A DNA stretch of 64,000 nt, taken from assembly GCA_015698045.1 (NCBI GenBank), contig BLAL01000053.1:1490501-1554500 (forward strand), given 5' to 3'. Position numbers and translations under genes: made by a program. Origin of the DNA: Rhizophagus clarus (Eukaryota; Glomeromycota; Glomeromycetes; Glomerales; Glomeraceae). The notes under the pieces were generated by a model. That model worked only from the letters and a program-made list of their open reading frames with translations. It did not search any database and was not told the origin of the DNA. Shown here one piece after another: positions 31,277 through 42,605 of this stretch; position 1 is the first letter of the stretch, and every line of letters begins with the position of its first letter.

Positions 31277-32995
31277 ATGGATACCAGTAAAAGCAAAATT
31301 ATTTTTGCCGCAATTCAAAGAGCCAACGCATTAACAGATCCTGACATTCGCAATGATTTAGAAAAACGACATAAATTTGTAGGTCAAAAAATTTTTGATG
31401 ATGAATCTCTTACATTACCCGAAAAAATGGAAGCAATGATAGTAATAACACAAGACTATGACTATTTTAAAGTTTTGCATAATATAGGAGAAAAAAGACT
31501 GTGTCAAAATTGTTTATTAGAGTGTTTAGCTACATTATATTGTGAAAATTGTGTTCGAATCTATTTAAGAAATGACTTTCCAAATTGGACATCTGGAAAT
31601 GTCGATGTTGATAATTTAATACAAGCATGTCAGATAGAATCATTTCGCCCAGATAATATAATTGAATGGATACCATATAATAAACTACAAGATATTAAAT
31701 ACGTAACTAAAGGTGGATTTTCTGAAATTTATTCAGCAAATTGGATTGACGGAAGGTATTTTGATTGGTATACCGAGGGGCAACGATTAATAAGAACTGG
31801 TAAATTTAAAGTAATACTTAAAAATTTGGGAAATATTAATAAAGCTGATAAAAAATGGTTTGAAGAGGTAATTATTATTCAGAATTACTTCATCAATGAC
31901 GTGTTTCTGCACGTGGTTAACAAATTTTTTAATTTTTTATTTATAAATTTAAACTGTGTAACAAATATTGTTTTATATATTTATAGGCAAAAATTCATTT
32001 AACGTTACGTAACAAAAATGGACAATTTGTCGCATGTTATGGTTTAACTAAAAATCCAACGGATGAGAATTATATGATTGTAATGCGTTTTATGGATGCA
32101 GATTTAAGAAAATATATACAACATCAACGTACATGGAAAGAAAAATTACATATAGCTAGCGATATTATTAAGGCACTTGCCATTATTCATAAAAGCGGAG
32201 CAATTCATCGAGATTTGCACTCAGGAAATATTTTATATTCAGAATATAATAATCATTGGTTTATAAGTGATTTTGGACTTTGTGGACCTCCTGATAAATC
32301 ATCAAAGGACATATATGGAAATCTTCCCTTCATAGCACCTGAAGTTTTAACTGGGAAAGAATATACTCCTGCATCTGATATTTATAGCTTTGGTATACTT
32401 ATGTGGGAAATTTCATCAGGAAAACCTCCTTTTAATGGTAGTGAACACGATTATTATCTTACAAAAGAAATAATTGATGGTATGAGGCCAAAAATTAAAA
32501 CAGGAATTCCATTAAAATATAGAGAATTAATGCAACAATGCTGGGATGCTGATCCACTTAAAAGACCTGATGCGAACATTATTTCCAGTGAATTTGATAA
32601 AATGCGGATTGATTCATACAATGATGATGAGTCAAATGAATTTAACACTTTAGAGCAAGATAATTCATCCCAAATTTCTAATCCAAGTATGGAATTAAGT
32701 TCAAGCTTTAAGCTACATACTAGTTCAACTAGCAGTAGAATTTATCAATCTGAAAATTTACTGGAACCAAGAAATGCAACTACAGGTGAGATATCAACAT
32801 ATAAAAGTTCTTACTTTTTTTTAAAAAAAAAAATAGTAAATTAGCTAACTATTGAATTTTCTGCTGTTTATTTTTATATTAATATCAACAGAAGAACAAG
32901 AAGGTAAATAATAACTATGACTAGTAATTTAGCTTCTCACATATTAACTTTTGAATAATTTTTTTGTAGGATGTCGTATACGTAGCAAACCTTAA
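31277..32995 (+). CDS. TKL-like protein kinase with an N-terminal Cys-pair region
   Basis: Exons 31277-31867, 31987-32785, 32892-32903 and 32970-32995 close in frame to 475 residues (the last two tiny exons are less certain; reading through instead stops at 32911). The N-terminal region has CQNC and CENC pairs (about 76-92), a zinc-ribbon-like feature, then NWTSGNVDVDNLI and the linker EWIPYNKLQDIKYV before the kinase domain. Kinase motifs: KGGFSEIY (145-152), VILK with Lys182, HRDLHSGN (271-278), DFG (292-294), APE in PFIAPEVL, SDIYSFGILMWEISSGKPPF, and the terminal CWDADPLKRPD. A Ser/Asn-rich tail follows. All catalytic residues are present, so it should be an active Ser/Thr or dual-specificity kinase; substrate unknown. 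This architecture (Cys pairs, 'ASGN' segment, kinase) is typical of the large Rhizophagus kinase expansion. A TATA-like box lies 122 bases upstream. Confidence 0.85.
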
Positions 32996-33739
32996 GTTCT
33001 TAATAATAGTAAGTTTATTTAATATAGCATATATTCTTATATTAAAACGGTTCTAGCCGGTCTCTTTTAACAAAATTAACAAAATAAGTTCTTCTTTCAT
33101 TTTTATTTTTATTAATATTGGTTTTTTGTTTTATTTTATCAGATGCATCTTTGAATTGATACCGGATAATCTTAGAATTGTTTAGCCGATCCAACTTTTT
33201 TTCACGCTTTTTTCTTTATTTCTTTATTTTCTATTGAAATTATTTTTTTATTATTTTTATTTTTATTTTATTAAAATCATTTTTTTATTTCATTTTTTAT
33301 TAAATAAAAATTTTATTCGTTTTAACATTTTTTTGTCCAGTAATTTTTTATTCCATTGATTCTAATTTTGATAACTGATGACAAATACAATTCTAATTAA
33401 TAGAATTAATTAATTAATAATAAATCAGATATAAAAGCAGTAAATTATGAATGACAGACAATTATTGAAATATTACAAATTAGACGTTAGCATCTTGGTC
33501 ACATGATGTCAATTCAGATGATAATCTTAGTGTAGACGTGTGAATTCGGGCAACATTATAAATAATACAAATTTCATACAATGTATTGACTTAAAATGGT
33601 TAGAAATTCGATATAATTGTAATGATGACCTTTCACAATTAAAACAAAAAAATCTAGGAATACCTGACTTTTCATCAGATGCTTGAACACTAATAAAATT
33701 CAATAATAATATTAAGGAGATATTCGGAATTTCCTTCAA
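32996..33739. other. Intergenic sequence, no gene seen
   Basis: Very T-rich between 33060 and 33350 (3' side of the kinase gene). About 33530-33730 is the far side of the ML-domain relic, with no clear frame. Confidence 0.45.
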
Positions 33740-34037
33740 CACATGATAAATCTTTGGCAGGTGTATCCACTAGGTGTAACAATTGCTTCACAAAAACCAA
33801 CTTTGTGATGGAATACTTGTTTATTCTCATAAAATCCCGTAATCTTATACAATGCTCCATTTTCAATAATTACAGGTACTTTACCAGTAATATGAACAGT
33901 AGTATTTTGACCCATGACAAGTGGAATTGGGGTAAAACTAATTGCACTTGGCATTGTCTAAAATCGTTCAGCGCATCTTAATGTTTTATTGGAGTTGTTG
34001 ATATGAAAACCAAGAAGATAACAAGAAGGTTATTCAT
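33740..34037 (-). pseudogene. Broken ML-domain (lipid-binding, MD-2-related) secreted protein
   Basis: Minus strand: ATG at 34037 opens a short signal-like stretch (MNNLLVIFLVFIS), but an in-frame TAA follows after TTPIKH. After a frame change the sequence reads ISFTPIPLVMGQNTTVHITG, KVPVIIENGALYKITGFY, VFHHKVGFCEAIVTPSGYTC and stops. FTPxPxxxGxxxTVHxxG, the Ala-Leu-Tyr strand and the FCE...GYTCP-like turn are hallmarks of fungal ML-domain proteins (phosphatidylglycerol/phosphatidylinositol transfer type). The C-terminal third is missing. The early stop, frameshift and truncation make it a pseudogene. Confidence 0.55.
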
Positions 34038-35519
34038 TTTAATAAAATTGTTCATAAAATTATATAATTTAAAAAAAAGGAAGAACGAGATAATACCATC
34101 TTTATATGAAATATTTTGTTGTTCAGAAAACAAGATACTACAATAAATCCTTCCAAAAAAAGCTTGCATTATTATGATTGATTTTGTTATCATTCCGTGC
34201 AAGACTGTTCATTATGTTTTTCCTTTTTTAAAATTTTTTTTTTATTTTTATTTTAGTGAACCAATTTTTTTTTTTAGATGTTTGTTTCTATTAAAAGTAA
34301 CCACCAAATAATGGCATGAAATTAACATACGTAACTCAATGATAAACATTTTTGAGTTAATAATATGGTTGTGAAATCCAAGTTAAACTCTCAAATACAA
34401 AAAAGGCTAACTTCCTTAAAACTTTTAATATTAAAATAATCTTAAATAATAACAACATCTTACATCATCAGAGATATTTAGAATGAAATTATTTGTTATA
34501 ATTATATCACACAAAATGTTATAGTTGTCTAGTAGAGGATTTTACTAACAAGATTATATTAAACCATCAAAAAAAGAAAAATATTTTTTTTTCTATAAAA
34601 TATAAATTTAAATATTTATAGTATTATACAAAAAATTATTAAATATTTATAAAAGTTTCAACAACAACAAAAAAAAATTTCATTGTCTTTAACTATTACC
34701 AAATTCATGTACTTCTATATTTCGATCTTCTCTGACAAACTTCAGCTCTGACAAACTTCAGTTTATGCAATTTGAATAGTTCGTAAAAAAAAAAGGATTA
34801 TTATGGTGCCAAGTCATATTAAACCCTATGAGAAGTACTATTACACAAGAGAGCAAGGTGCATAGAGGTGCCTCCTACAGTCACATGCTATAGTTGTAAA
34901 TCCAAAAATAAATAAAAAAAAGTTAAAGAAAGCAGAGAAAACAAGAAAATTAAAAAAAATTATAAAAAAAAACAAAAAAAATCAAAGAAAAAAAAATAAA
35001 TCTGTTACTAAAAAATACATTGCTAAATCTATAATTAAATATTCACTAAAAGCTAATCTATTCTGCATGCCATATTATTTTTTATTAAAAACAACTATAG
35101 AACCGCAGTTTCTCCCAGGCTCAGCTGATCCTCAGTGAATAAATTCACCTAGCAAAAAGAGCCATATACATGTGAATTCCTTCTCTTGCAAGAATATAAT
35201 TATACTTACCATAATGACACCTTATATTGTAAAATTGAATAGTAAATTTGAATTGTTAAATGAAATAATAAAAAAATTAAAAAATAAATTCTGTAAGCAA
35301 AAATAAAAATAAATTAATAAATTTAATACATGTATGCTCCTTTTGTATTATTTTCTCATAAGTTTGCAATGATAAGCTATTTTTATTAACCACTCATATG
35401 ATGCTAAAGTGACTAATAGTTTGTCTAATAAAACAAATTATGATGTAATTTTGTCAAAAATGTACCTTATAAATTACAAAATAGCTAAAATAGTTAGTTC
35501 ATCAAATCCGCATGTCCAG
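34038..35519. other. Intergenic sequence, no gene seen
   Basis: AT-rich with A-rich tracts (34910-35000) and no supported exon. The stretch 34800-34900 is slightly less AT-biased. Confidence 0.45.
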
Positions 35520-36330
35520 ACTGTCTAAAAAAAGAAAATTACGTAAGTAACCATTTGTTTCATTAAAGAAAAATTCAAGAGAAAAGTTCTTTCCCCGTGT
35601 AAGTCTTTGCGCTCAAAGACCCGCTCTAAAAAAAAAATGAAAATGAATAACGGGTCATTAAAGAAATATTCAAACAAAGAGATTCGAAGAAGTTTGAACC
35701 TATAAAAAAAATATAAAAGTAAAGTTATAATACGTTTTTAGTTAATAAAAACCTACTTTCAGTACGTCGTATTTACTTACGCCAATAAGAGAATTAAAAG
35801 AAATTTACTCTAAATATCCTGCACAGAAATTCAAACCCTCCAGAACCTACAAAAGAAAATAAAAGAAACGTTAAAAACGTTTCTAATAAGTTTTTTTTAT
35901 GAAATTTACCATTGTGATTTCTAGGTACCAATTCGAAACTTCTGAAACTATAAGAAAGAAACTAAATATGTTTCTAAATAAAAATAAATAGATTTTTAAA
36001 GTCCCTTCGAAGCCGAAATCTACAAATAGAAACAAGAGAAACGTTATTTTAACGTCTCTTGTTTTTTAATAAAGAAACTTTTGTTGCAAAACTTGCAATT
36101 TTAACGTTTCCAACATATTCCAGACCCGAAACCTATAAAAGAAAGTAAATAGAAACGTTAGCAAAAAAATATTAAAAAAGCCGAACCCTATCGGTATCTC
36201 ATGTGTCCAAAGATCCAGCAGTCTAAAAAAGAAAATCGAAACATTATAAAACGTTTTCGTTAAAGTATTAATAGAAAGAAAAAAATCTACCAAGTTTTTC
36301 ACGCGTCCAAAGAGATTGAGAAAGCCGTCT
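35520..36330 (+). repeat. Degenerate tandem repeat rich in GAAACGTTA..AACGTTTC
   Basis: Loosely repeated blocks contain 'CTAAAAAAGAAAAT', 'CCTATAAAAGAAA', 'GAAACGTTA' and 'AACGTTTC' (near 35520, 35625, 35698, 35845, 35940, 36020, 36130, 36225, 36330), spaced about 80-100 bases. Each AACGTT-containing pair is a short palindrome. Non-coding. Confidence 0.5.
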
Positions 36331-36420
36331 AAAAGAAAATTAAAAAAAGAAATGGGAAAAGGAAAATAACGAGAGGAAAGGAAAAGAATGAATGAAGAGG
36401 AAAGGTGAAGGAGAAAGTTT
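36330..36420 (+). repeat. Short polypurine tract
   Basis: GGGAAAAGGAAAATAACGAG and onward, about 90 bases with the same GGAAA/ACGA words as 9642-10035 but shorter. It lies 300 bases before copy E. Confidence 0.6.
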
Positions 36421-36640
36421 AATTAAAGACCAAATATCACGCGATATACATAATATACGTATTGAATAAATAATGCAAATAATTCAAATAACTGTCGTGC
36501 ATGTGCTATTGGTGCATTTTATGTGTAAAGTAATCATATGAAATTAAGATGAATCATCTTGTACGACTGATTAGTAATTTTAACTATTTATTTAGTCATC
36601 ATTATTTATATAGTTAAAAAAAATTCATGTGCCACTGTAT

Positions 36641-36650
36641 TATATATAAA
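36641..36650 (+). promoter_or_regulatory. TATA-like box of membrane-protein copy E
   Basis: TATATATAAA, 76 bases before the ATG at 36726. Confidence 0.45.
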
Positions 36651-36725
36651 TCCTGCATCAATATAATAATTTTTCTCCAGAATAAAAAAAAATAAAAAAA
36701 ATCGATTTATAAATATACGATAACC

Positions 36726-37617
36726 ATGAAGACTTCTATTATTATTACTAAAATTATTTTTATTCTTTATTTTATTTCATGCATTGGTACAGGTATGAGA
36801 TTTTGAAGTATTTCCTAATTGTTACATTTTGATTTACTTTATATGCTTAGATAAATATATAATTATAATTAGAAATTTGGTATTTGGTAATTTCACGTAA
36901 TATTAGAAATTATAATTATGATGAGAATTTTTACAAAATAATGATTGCATTTCTAGACGTCTTGTAAGTAATTTCGCAAGTAGGTTTAACGTTTTTAATT
37001 TAAATGTATTAACTTAAAATATAATTATTCATAGCTACTTTAGTGGAAATATTATTTCAATAATATCCAGTAAGTTTAGTATAATCTGATTGATATTTTA
37101 TTCATTATTTGCTTCTATATAATGGAAATTTTATTTTATTTTCAGTATTATATCGCACATATGACGATGCTATTGAAAACTTAGGCTATTGTATGTTGTA
37201 AGTATAAATAAAATTATTTTATTTGTCAAGCAATATTTACTTAATTTATTAAAAAATTGTTTATTTAAAACAAGTGTTAGTTTAATGTCCGGATTGTACT
37301 CCAATCTCTTGGGTAAGTTAATAAGAGAGTTAAATTATTTGATACATGCAATGACTAACCTATATATTGTACATTTAGTATTAAGATTTCTTCTTCTAAT
37401 ACCAGGTCATGATAGAAAACAAACACTTATTGATTGTGATCTCAATAAAATCGCGTGCAGAGCAAGTCGTATTAGTTGCATTTTAGGTTACTCGTCAATC
37501 GTATTTGTATATACTCTTTTAATAGTTATGATTATATATGATAAATTACTAGTCAAATTACCTAACAAAACGAAGAAAATTATTAATAACTTACAAAGAA
37601 ATTTGTTCGTGGTTTAG
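36726..37617 (+). CDS. Six-exon small multi-pass membrane protein, intact (family copy E)
   Basis: Exons 36726-36792, 36873-36963, 37035-37069, 37146-37197, 37281-37312 and 37406-37617 total 489 bases and close in frame to 162 residues. Intron phases are 1-2-1-2-1, the same as copy A. The product opens MKTSIIITKIIFILYFISC (signal or anchor), then EIWYLVISRNIRNYNYDE, a second hydrophobic segment around IMIAFLDVLFYFSGNIISI, a third around LGYCMFLMSGLYSNLLG, then HDRKQTLIDCDLNKIACRAS leading into the strong last segment CILGYSSIVFVYTLLIVMII, and ends LQRNLFVV. Exon 6 is shorter before the conserved IACRA than in copy A. Four hydrophobic segments and the Cys-rich last loop are compatible with a MARVEL-like membrane protein, but the assignment is tentative. 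The flanking DNA matches 23640-24930, so this locus has been duplicated. Confidence 0.75.
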
Positions 37618-38690
37618 TTTAACGTTTATATCTTATTCGATTTTATGATTCCACGTATAAAAATTTTTTTTTTTCATATTAAATAAAAATGCGTTTACAT
37701 AAATATAATGAAGAAACATCATATAATTCATATTAAATGGTACTTGGTAATTTATAAATATTTTTTGAATTTGTCACCTATGGACATGTAATATATTGTA
37801 ACATCCCATACTAAAATCATTTCTATTATCCGTTATAACATTGTCAAAATTAGAATTTTGTACAATAAACTTCCTTTTCAACTTATATTTCAACTATATT
37901 AAAATCATCCTTTCTTATTAATAAAGGAACCCCTAAATTAATAAGTTCGTCAGATTAAAATAAAAACTTATGGTTTTATGATTATTCTTTGATGAACAGA
38001 AAATTCCATAAATCCGTAAATGTTTTGTGCTGATGAAATATTATTTAAGAATATTGGTATAAAAATTCAGTCAGGTCCTTAATTACAAATAAAAAGTAGA
38101 TAAGATAAATACTAGGTTTTAGACAAATCCACAACATCAAGAATAAGATTCCGGAAAACATTTACTGTAATTTAAAAATGTACAAATAAATATTTTATTA
38201 AGCGAGAATTTTAAAATCCAGGATATACAGTATATAGAACCGTTGAAGTAATAATTATAAAATATAAAATAACTTTATATAGTACATTAATGATTTTAGT
38301 TAGATCTTTTAAAGCTTAGCGGATCAAACAAACTTTTAATTATCATTTATGATCTTGAAATAAATAAATCTTACATATCACTTATCTATTTTCATAAGAA
38401 CGTTTTTTTCTAAAGGCTATCATTCAGTACTTTCATATATTATGTCTCCTCTACCGAATGATAAGCTTCACGGATGATTTTTTACTCATTAGCCTTTCCA
38501 TAAGATGGCTGATAAATTTTATGAGACCATTTAGCCGTAAATACGTCATGAGATTCACGATGAATTAATTCGAATTTATATATTTAAAACTTTAAAATAA
38601 CTCTTAAAGTAAGATTCTTTTGTGGATATACTTTATTCGAGAATTATTTGGAATTCTTGTCGTAAAATATTCCTTCAAATATTAAAGCAT
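37618..38690 (+). repeat. Segmental duplication, copy 2 (paired with 23640-24930)
   Basis: Non-coding DNA after copy E matches the DNA after relic D in the same order (see that entry), out to GAATTATTTGGAATTC at about 38651-38666. No gene is seen inside it. Confidence 0.5.
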
Positions 38691-38989
38691 CAGACCTCAG
38701 GGTGGAAATATTGAGTGAATTGATCTTGATTGAAAACTAAATTGAATTTTTGTGTCGAAAATTCATCCAATTATGAATTTTGACTTAAATATTTTTGTGA
38801 ATAAAAATCATTTCGAACATGATAAAATTTATGACTTGTCAAAATCCTATATTTACGACGAAAAAATAAATAATTTTCATTATTACTCTTTAATAAATTA
38901 TCTAAAATCTAGCTCGTATTGTATACAATATATGTATAATAATTCCAATAACTCCATGGTACATTTGTTAGTATTATTAATTCAAACTG
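38691..38989. other. Intergenic, one weak open frame
   Basis: A frame open from about 38752 to 39063 (from ATG at 38774) has an Asn/Ile/Tyr-heavy composition expected by chance in AT-rich DNA. No splice or similarity support. Confidence 0.35.
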
Positions 38990-39215
38990 ATTTGTATAGC
39001 AATAATATGAATCATATTATACAACTGAAATTTATATATAATATTGATACATACAATGACTAACCTATGTATTATACATACATATATTTAGGTCCATAAT
39101 AATTTACCTAACAAAATTAAGAGAGTTATTAATAACCAACTCCTTTCAACTTATACTTTATCTATTTTAAAGCAATCCTTTCTTATAAGAAACCTTTTAA
39201 TTACATACTTTTACA
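38990..39215 (+). pseudogene. Second decayed copy of the 3' part of copy E (relic F)
   Basis: AATGACTAACCTATGTATTA and, further on, TTACCTAACAAAATTAAGAG, TTATTAATAACC, CTTTCAACTTATACTTTATC and ATCCTTTCTTAT match, in order, the intron-5 start, exon 6 and 3' flank of copy E (37350-37925). Most of exon 6 is deleted. Together with relic D it shows repeated local duplication. Confidence 0.45.
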
Positions 39216-39378
39216 ATTAAACAACATAAATACATATTAATAAAATTTTAAATTTCTCCTCTTATTTTGCAAAATAACGAATTATCATATATTTTTCATT
39301 TTAAGTATTAGATCTTCGTTTAAAACAAATTTTTTTTTTTCTTGCGACTTTCTTTTTCTTATTTATTTATTTTTAACA

Positions 39379-40827
39379 ATGTCATCAAAATTTTTGGCAG
39401 AGTTATCAAATGATTATGAAAAACTTTTTGAAACAGAATTTGGATATGATGTTATTATTCATGCCGGAGAAGAACCAAATGCAAAAGAAATTCATGCTCA
39501 TTCAAATGTTTTGTGTATCAGATCTCAATATTTTCATTCCGCATTTTCTAATGAATGGGCTGAGAAAAAAGATGGAAAATTTATTTTTATCATTCTCAGG
39601 TAGTGTAAAACATTTAATACTTTTTTGACATTTGTTCATATTTGTATTTATTTATAATTACTAATTGTATTTAAAATTAGATTTATTTACTGTGGAAATA
39701 TTGAATTGAAAAATTTACAAGGTCCTAAAGTATTGAAACTCTTAAATGCAGTTGATGAACTTAATATTCAACAATATATTCAAAAATATTTGATTGAACA
39801 TCAAACCGAATTTTTGCATCAAAATCCAACTGGTATTCTTGAAACCGTTTATCAACATGAAATGTTTACAGATTTATGGAATTTTTGTCTTAAAAAAATT
39901 TGTGAAAAACCTGATATTTTATTTAATTCTGATAAATTTATTGAATTAAAGGCTCCTTTGTTAGAATTATTATTAAAACGAGAAGACTTAAATATGGATG
40001 AAATTAAAATTTGGGAAGGTTTATTAAAATGGTGTTTTGCTCAACAAAATATAATAAATGATTCAACAAAATGGAATAAAGAAGATATTATAAAGATTGA
40101 AAGATCATTACATAGATTTATTCCTTTAATCAGATTTTATGATATTAAACCCACAGATTTCTTTTACAAAGTATATTGTTATAAAGAAATCTTACCTCAA
40201 GATTTAATTCACAATCTTTTAGAGTTTCATATAGTTCCAAATATGAAGAAACCTGATTTAGCACTCTCAAGAAAACCAAACTTAAAATTTAAACTTGATT
40301 CTACTTTAATTGAATCAAAACACATTCCTTTATTATTTGCTTCATGGATAGATAAAAAGGATTCTTCTTATGGTAAAAATAATATTCCTTACGAATTTAA
40401 ATTATTATATCGTTCAAGTAGAGATGGATTTAATGGCAAAATATTTCATAAAAATTGTGATAATAAAGGAGCTACTATCTGGGTAGCAAAGGTTCAAGGT
40501 TCAACACAATTAATTGGAGGTTATAACCCGCTTGATTGGATTGATTTGAATGGAAGTGGTATGTGGAAAAAAACTGCAGATAGTTTTTTATTTAATTTCA
40601 CAGATGGCAAAGATATTTCTAGTGTAAAATTAGGTTATGTTAAGGTTACAAATAAAGCTATACTTTGCTATAAAGAATATGGGTCTTATACAGGTAATTT
40701 ATATTGCCGAGGTTCTAATAATTGGACTTATAATTATAACGGTGGAAATTATTATCCTGATATAGGCATTCCACAAAATTTTACAGTAGAAAATTATGAA
40801 GTATTTCAAGTAATTAAACAGACATGA
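39379..40827 (+). CDS. BTB-BACK-TLDc protein, array copy 1 (two small in-frame losses in BTB)
   Basis: Exons 39379-39599 and 39681-40827 encode 455 residues; the intron (GTAGTG...TTAG) is in phase 2. The BTB region starts FGYDVIIHAGEEPNAKEIHA, followed by the BACK domain (LETVYQHEMFTDLWNFCLKK to the KWCFAQQ helix) and a TLDc domain (FASWIDKKDSSYGKN, GATIWVAKVQGSTQLIGGYN, SFLFNFTDGKDISSVKLGYV). Relative to copies 2-4 the BTB lacks 11 residues after DGKFI (the LRKPNISPHLF segment) and 3 residues at DELNIQQ, so the BTB fold and Cullin-3 or dimer contacts may be impaired, though the frame is kept. BTB-BACK-TLDc proteins are greatly expanded in Rhizophagus; BTB usually recruits Cullin-3, and TLDc is linked to oxidative-stress resistance and V-ATPase regulation. 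Copy 1 is first in a head-to-tail array of four. Confidence 0.85.
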
Positions 40828-41128
40828 AAGTTTAATATATATTGATAAATTTGAATTCCTCCACCTTAAAATTGGTTTATACATATATATTTGTTTTATG
40901 TTAGATTTTTTTCATAATTAATATATAACATCCAATAAAATACAATTATGCCCATTCTGAAGGTTGTAAAACTTTTAAAAAAAAAAATAAATAAAAAATG
41001 GCGGATCATCATGCATTTTCCATCTTAAGTATTTGATCTTCATAAATTTATTATATATTTGGTTACTTTAACCCATTTTTTTTTTGTTTTTTTGCGACCT
41101 TCTTTTCCTTATTTATTTACTTTTAACA
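40828..41128 (+). promoter_or_regulatory. Duplicated intergenic/promoter unit of the BTB-TLDc array
   Basis: The spacer contains ATCCAATAAAATACAATTAT (a poly-A signal of copy 1), GGCGGATCATCATGCATTTT, and then TATATA at 41052-41057, about 72 bases before the ATG of copy 2, followed by TTTGCGACCTTCTTTTCCTT. The same block, nearly identical, precedes copy 4 (44590-44808) and in reduced form precedes copy 3 (42780-42943, TATATA at 42871-42876), so promoters were duplicated with the genes and probably give similar expression. Confidence 0.6.
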
Positions 41129-42605
41129 ATGTCATCAAAATTTTGGGCAGAGTTATCAAGTGATTATGAAAAACTTTTTGAAACAGAATTTGGATATGAT
41201 GTTATTATTCATGCTGGAGAAGAACCAAATGTAAAAGAAATTCACGCTCATTCAAATGTTTTGTGTATCAGATCTCAATATTTTCGTTCCGCATTTTCTA
41301 ATGAATGGGCTGAGAAAAAAGATGGAAATTTTATTTTAAGGAAACCAAATATTTCACCTCATCTATTTAATATCATTCTCAGGTAGTGTGAAACATTTAA
41401 TACTTTTGACATTTGTTCATATTTGTATTTATTTATAATTGCTAATTGTATTTAACATTAGATTTATTTACTGTGGAAATATTGAATTAAAAAATTTGCA
41501 AGGTCCTGAAGTATTGAAACTATTAATAGCAGTTGATGAACTTAATATTCAACAATTGATTACTCATATTCAAGAATATTTGATTGAACATCAAACCGAA
41601 TTTTTGCATCAAAATCCAACTGGTATTCTTGAAACCGTTTATCAACATGAAACATTTACAGATTTATGGAATTTTTGTCTTGAAAAAATTTGTGAAGAAC
41701 CTGGTATTTTATTTAATTCTGATAAATTTATTGAATTAAAGGCTCCTTTGTTAGAATTATTATTAAAACGAGAAGACTTAAATATGGATGAAATTAAAAT
41801 TTGGGAAGGTTTATTAAAATGGTGTTTTGCTCAACAAAATATAATAAATGATCCAACAAAATGGAATAAAGAAGATATTATAAAGATTGAAAGATCATTG
41901 CATAGATTTATTCCTTTAATCAGATTTTATGATATTAAACCTGCAGATTTCTTTTATAAAGTTTATTTCTTTAAAGAAATCTTACCTCAAAATTTAATTC
42001 ATAATCTTTTAGAGTTTCATATAGTTCCAAATATGAAACCTAAATCTGATGTAGCACCTTCAAGAAAACCAAACTTAAAATTTAAACTTGATTCTACTTT
42101 AATTGAATCAAAACACATTCCTTTATTTGCTTCATGGATAGATAAAAAGGATTCTTCTTATGGTAATAATAATATTCCTTACGAATTTAAATTATTATAT
42201 CGTTCAAGTAGAGATGGATTTAATGGCAAAATATTTCATAAAAATTGTGATAATAAAGGTGCTACTATCTGGGTAGCAAAGGTTCAAGGTTCAACACAAT
42301 TAATTGGAGGTTATAACCCACTTGATTGGAATGGAAATAACGTTTGGAAAAAAACTGCAGATAGCTTTTTATTTAATTTCACAGATGGAAAAGATATTTC
42401 TAGTGTAAAATTAGGTTATGTTGAGAATATAGATCATGCTATATATTGCTATAATGATTATGGGCCTTATACAGGTAATTTATATTGCCGAGGTTCTAAT
42501 TATTGGACTTATTATGCTCATCAAAATTATTACCCTAACATTAGTATACCAGTAAATTTTACAGTAGAAAATTATGAAGTATTTCAAGTAACTAAACAGA
42601 CATGA
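41129..42605 (+). CDS. BTB-BACK-TLDc protein, array copy 2
   Basis: Exons 41129-41382 and 41462-42605 encode 465 residues, phase-2 intron of 79 bases. BTB (about 20-130) is full length, including the RKPNISPHLFNIILRFIYCG segment and DELNIQQLITHIQEYL. BACK (about 140-250) contains the KAPLLELLLKREDLNMDEIK helix pair and RFIPLIRFYDIKPADFFYK. TLDc (about 300-463) has SWIDKKDSSYGNNNIPYEFK, GATIWVAKVQGSTQLIGGYN and PLDWNGNNVWKKTADSFLFN. Likely a substrate adaptor for a Cullin-3 ubiquitin ligase, with TLDc as the client-binding or stress-related module (inferred from the families). The sequence from the start to about GGYNP is nearly the same as copy 3; after that it differs (see the mosaic finding). 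Confidence 0.88.

Noticed and set aside
38752..39063. 103-codon plus-strand open frame
   Set aside because: No ATG at its start (first ATG at 38774), chance-like Asn/Tyr/Ile composition, and it overlaps the decayed duplicate of copy E.
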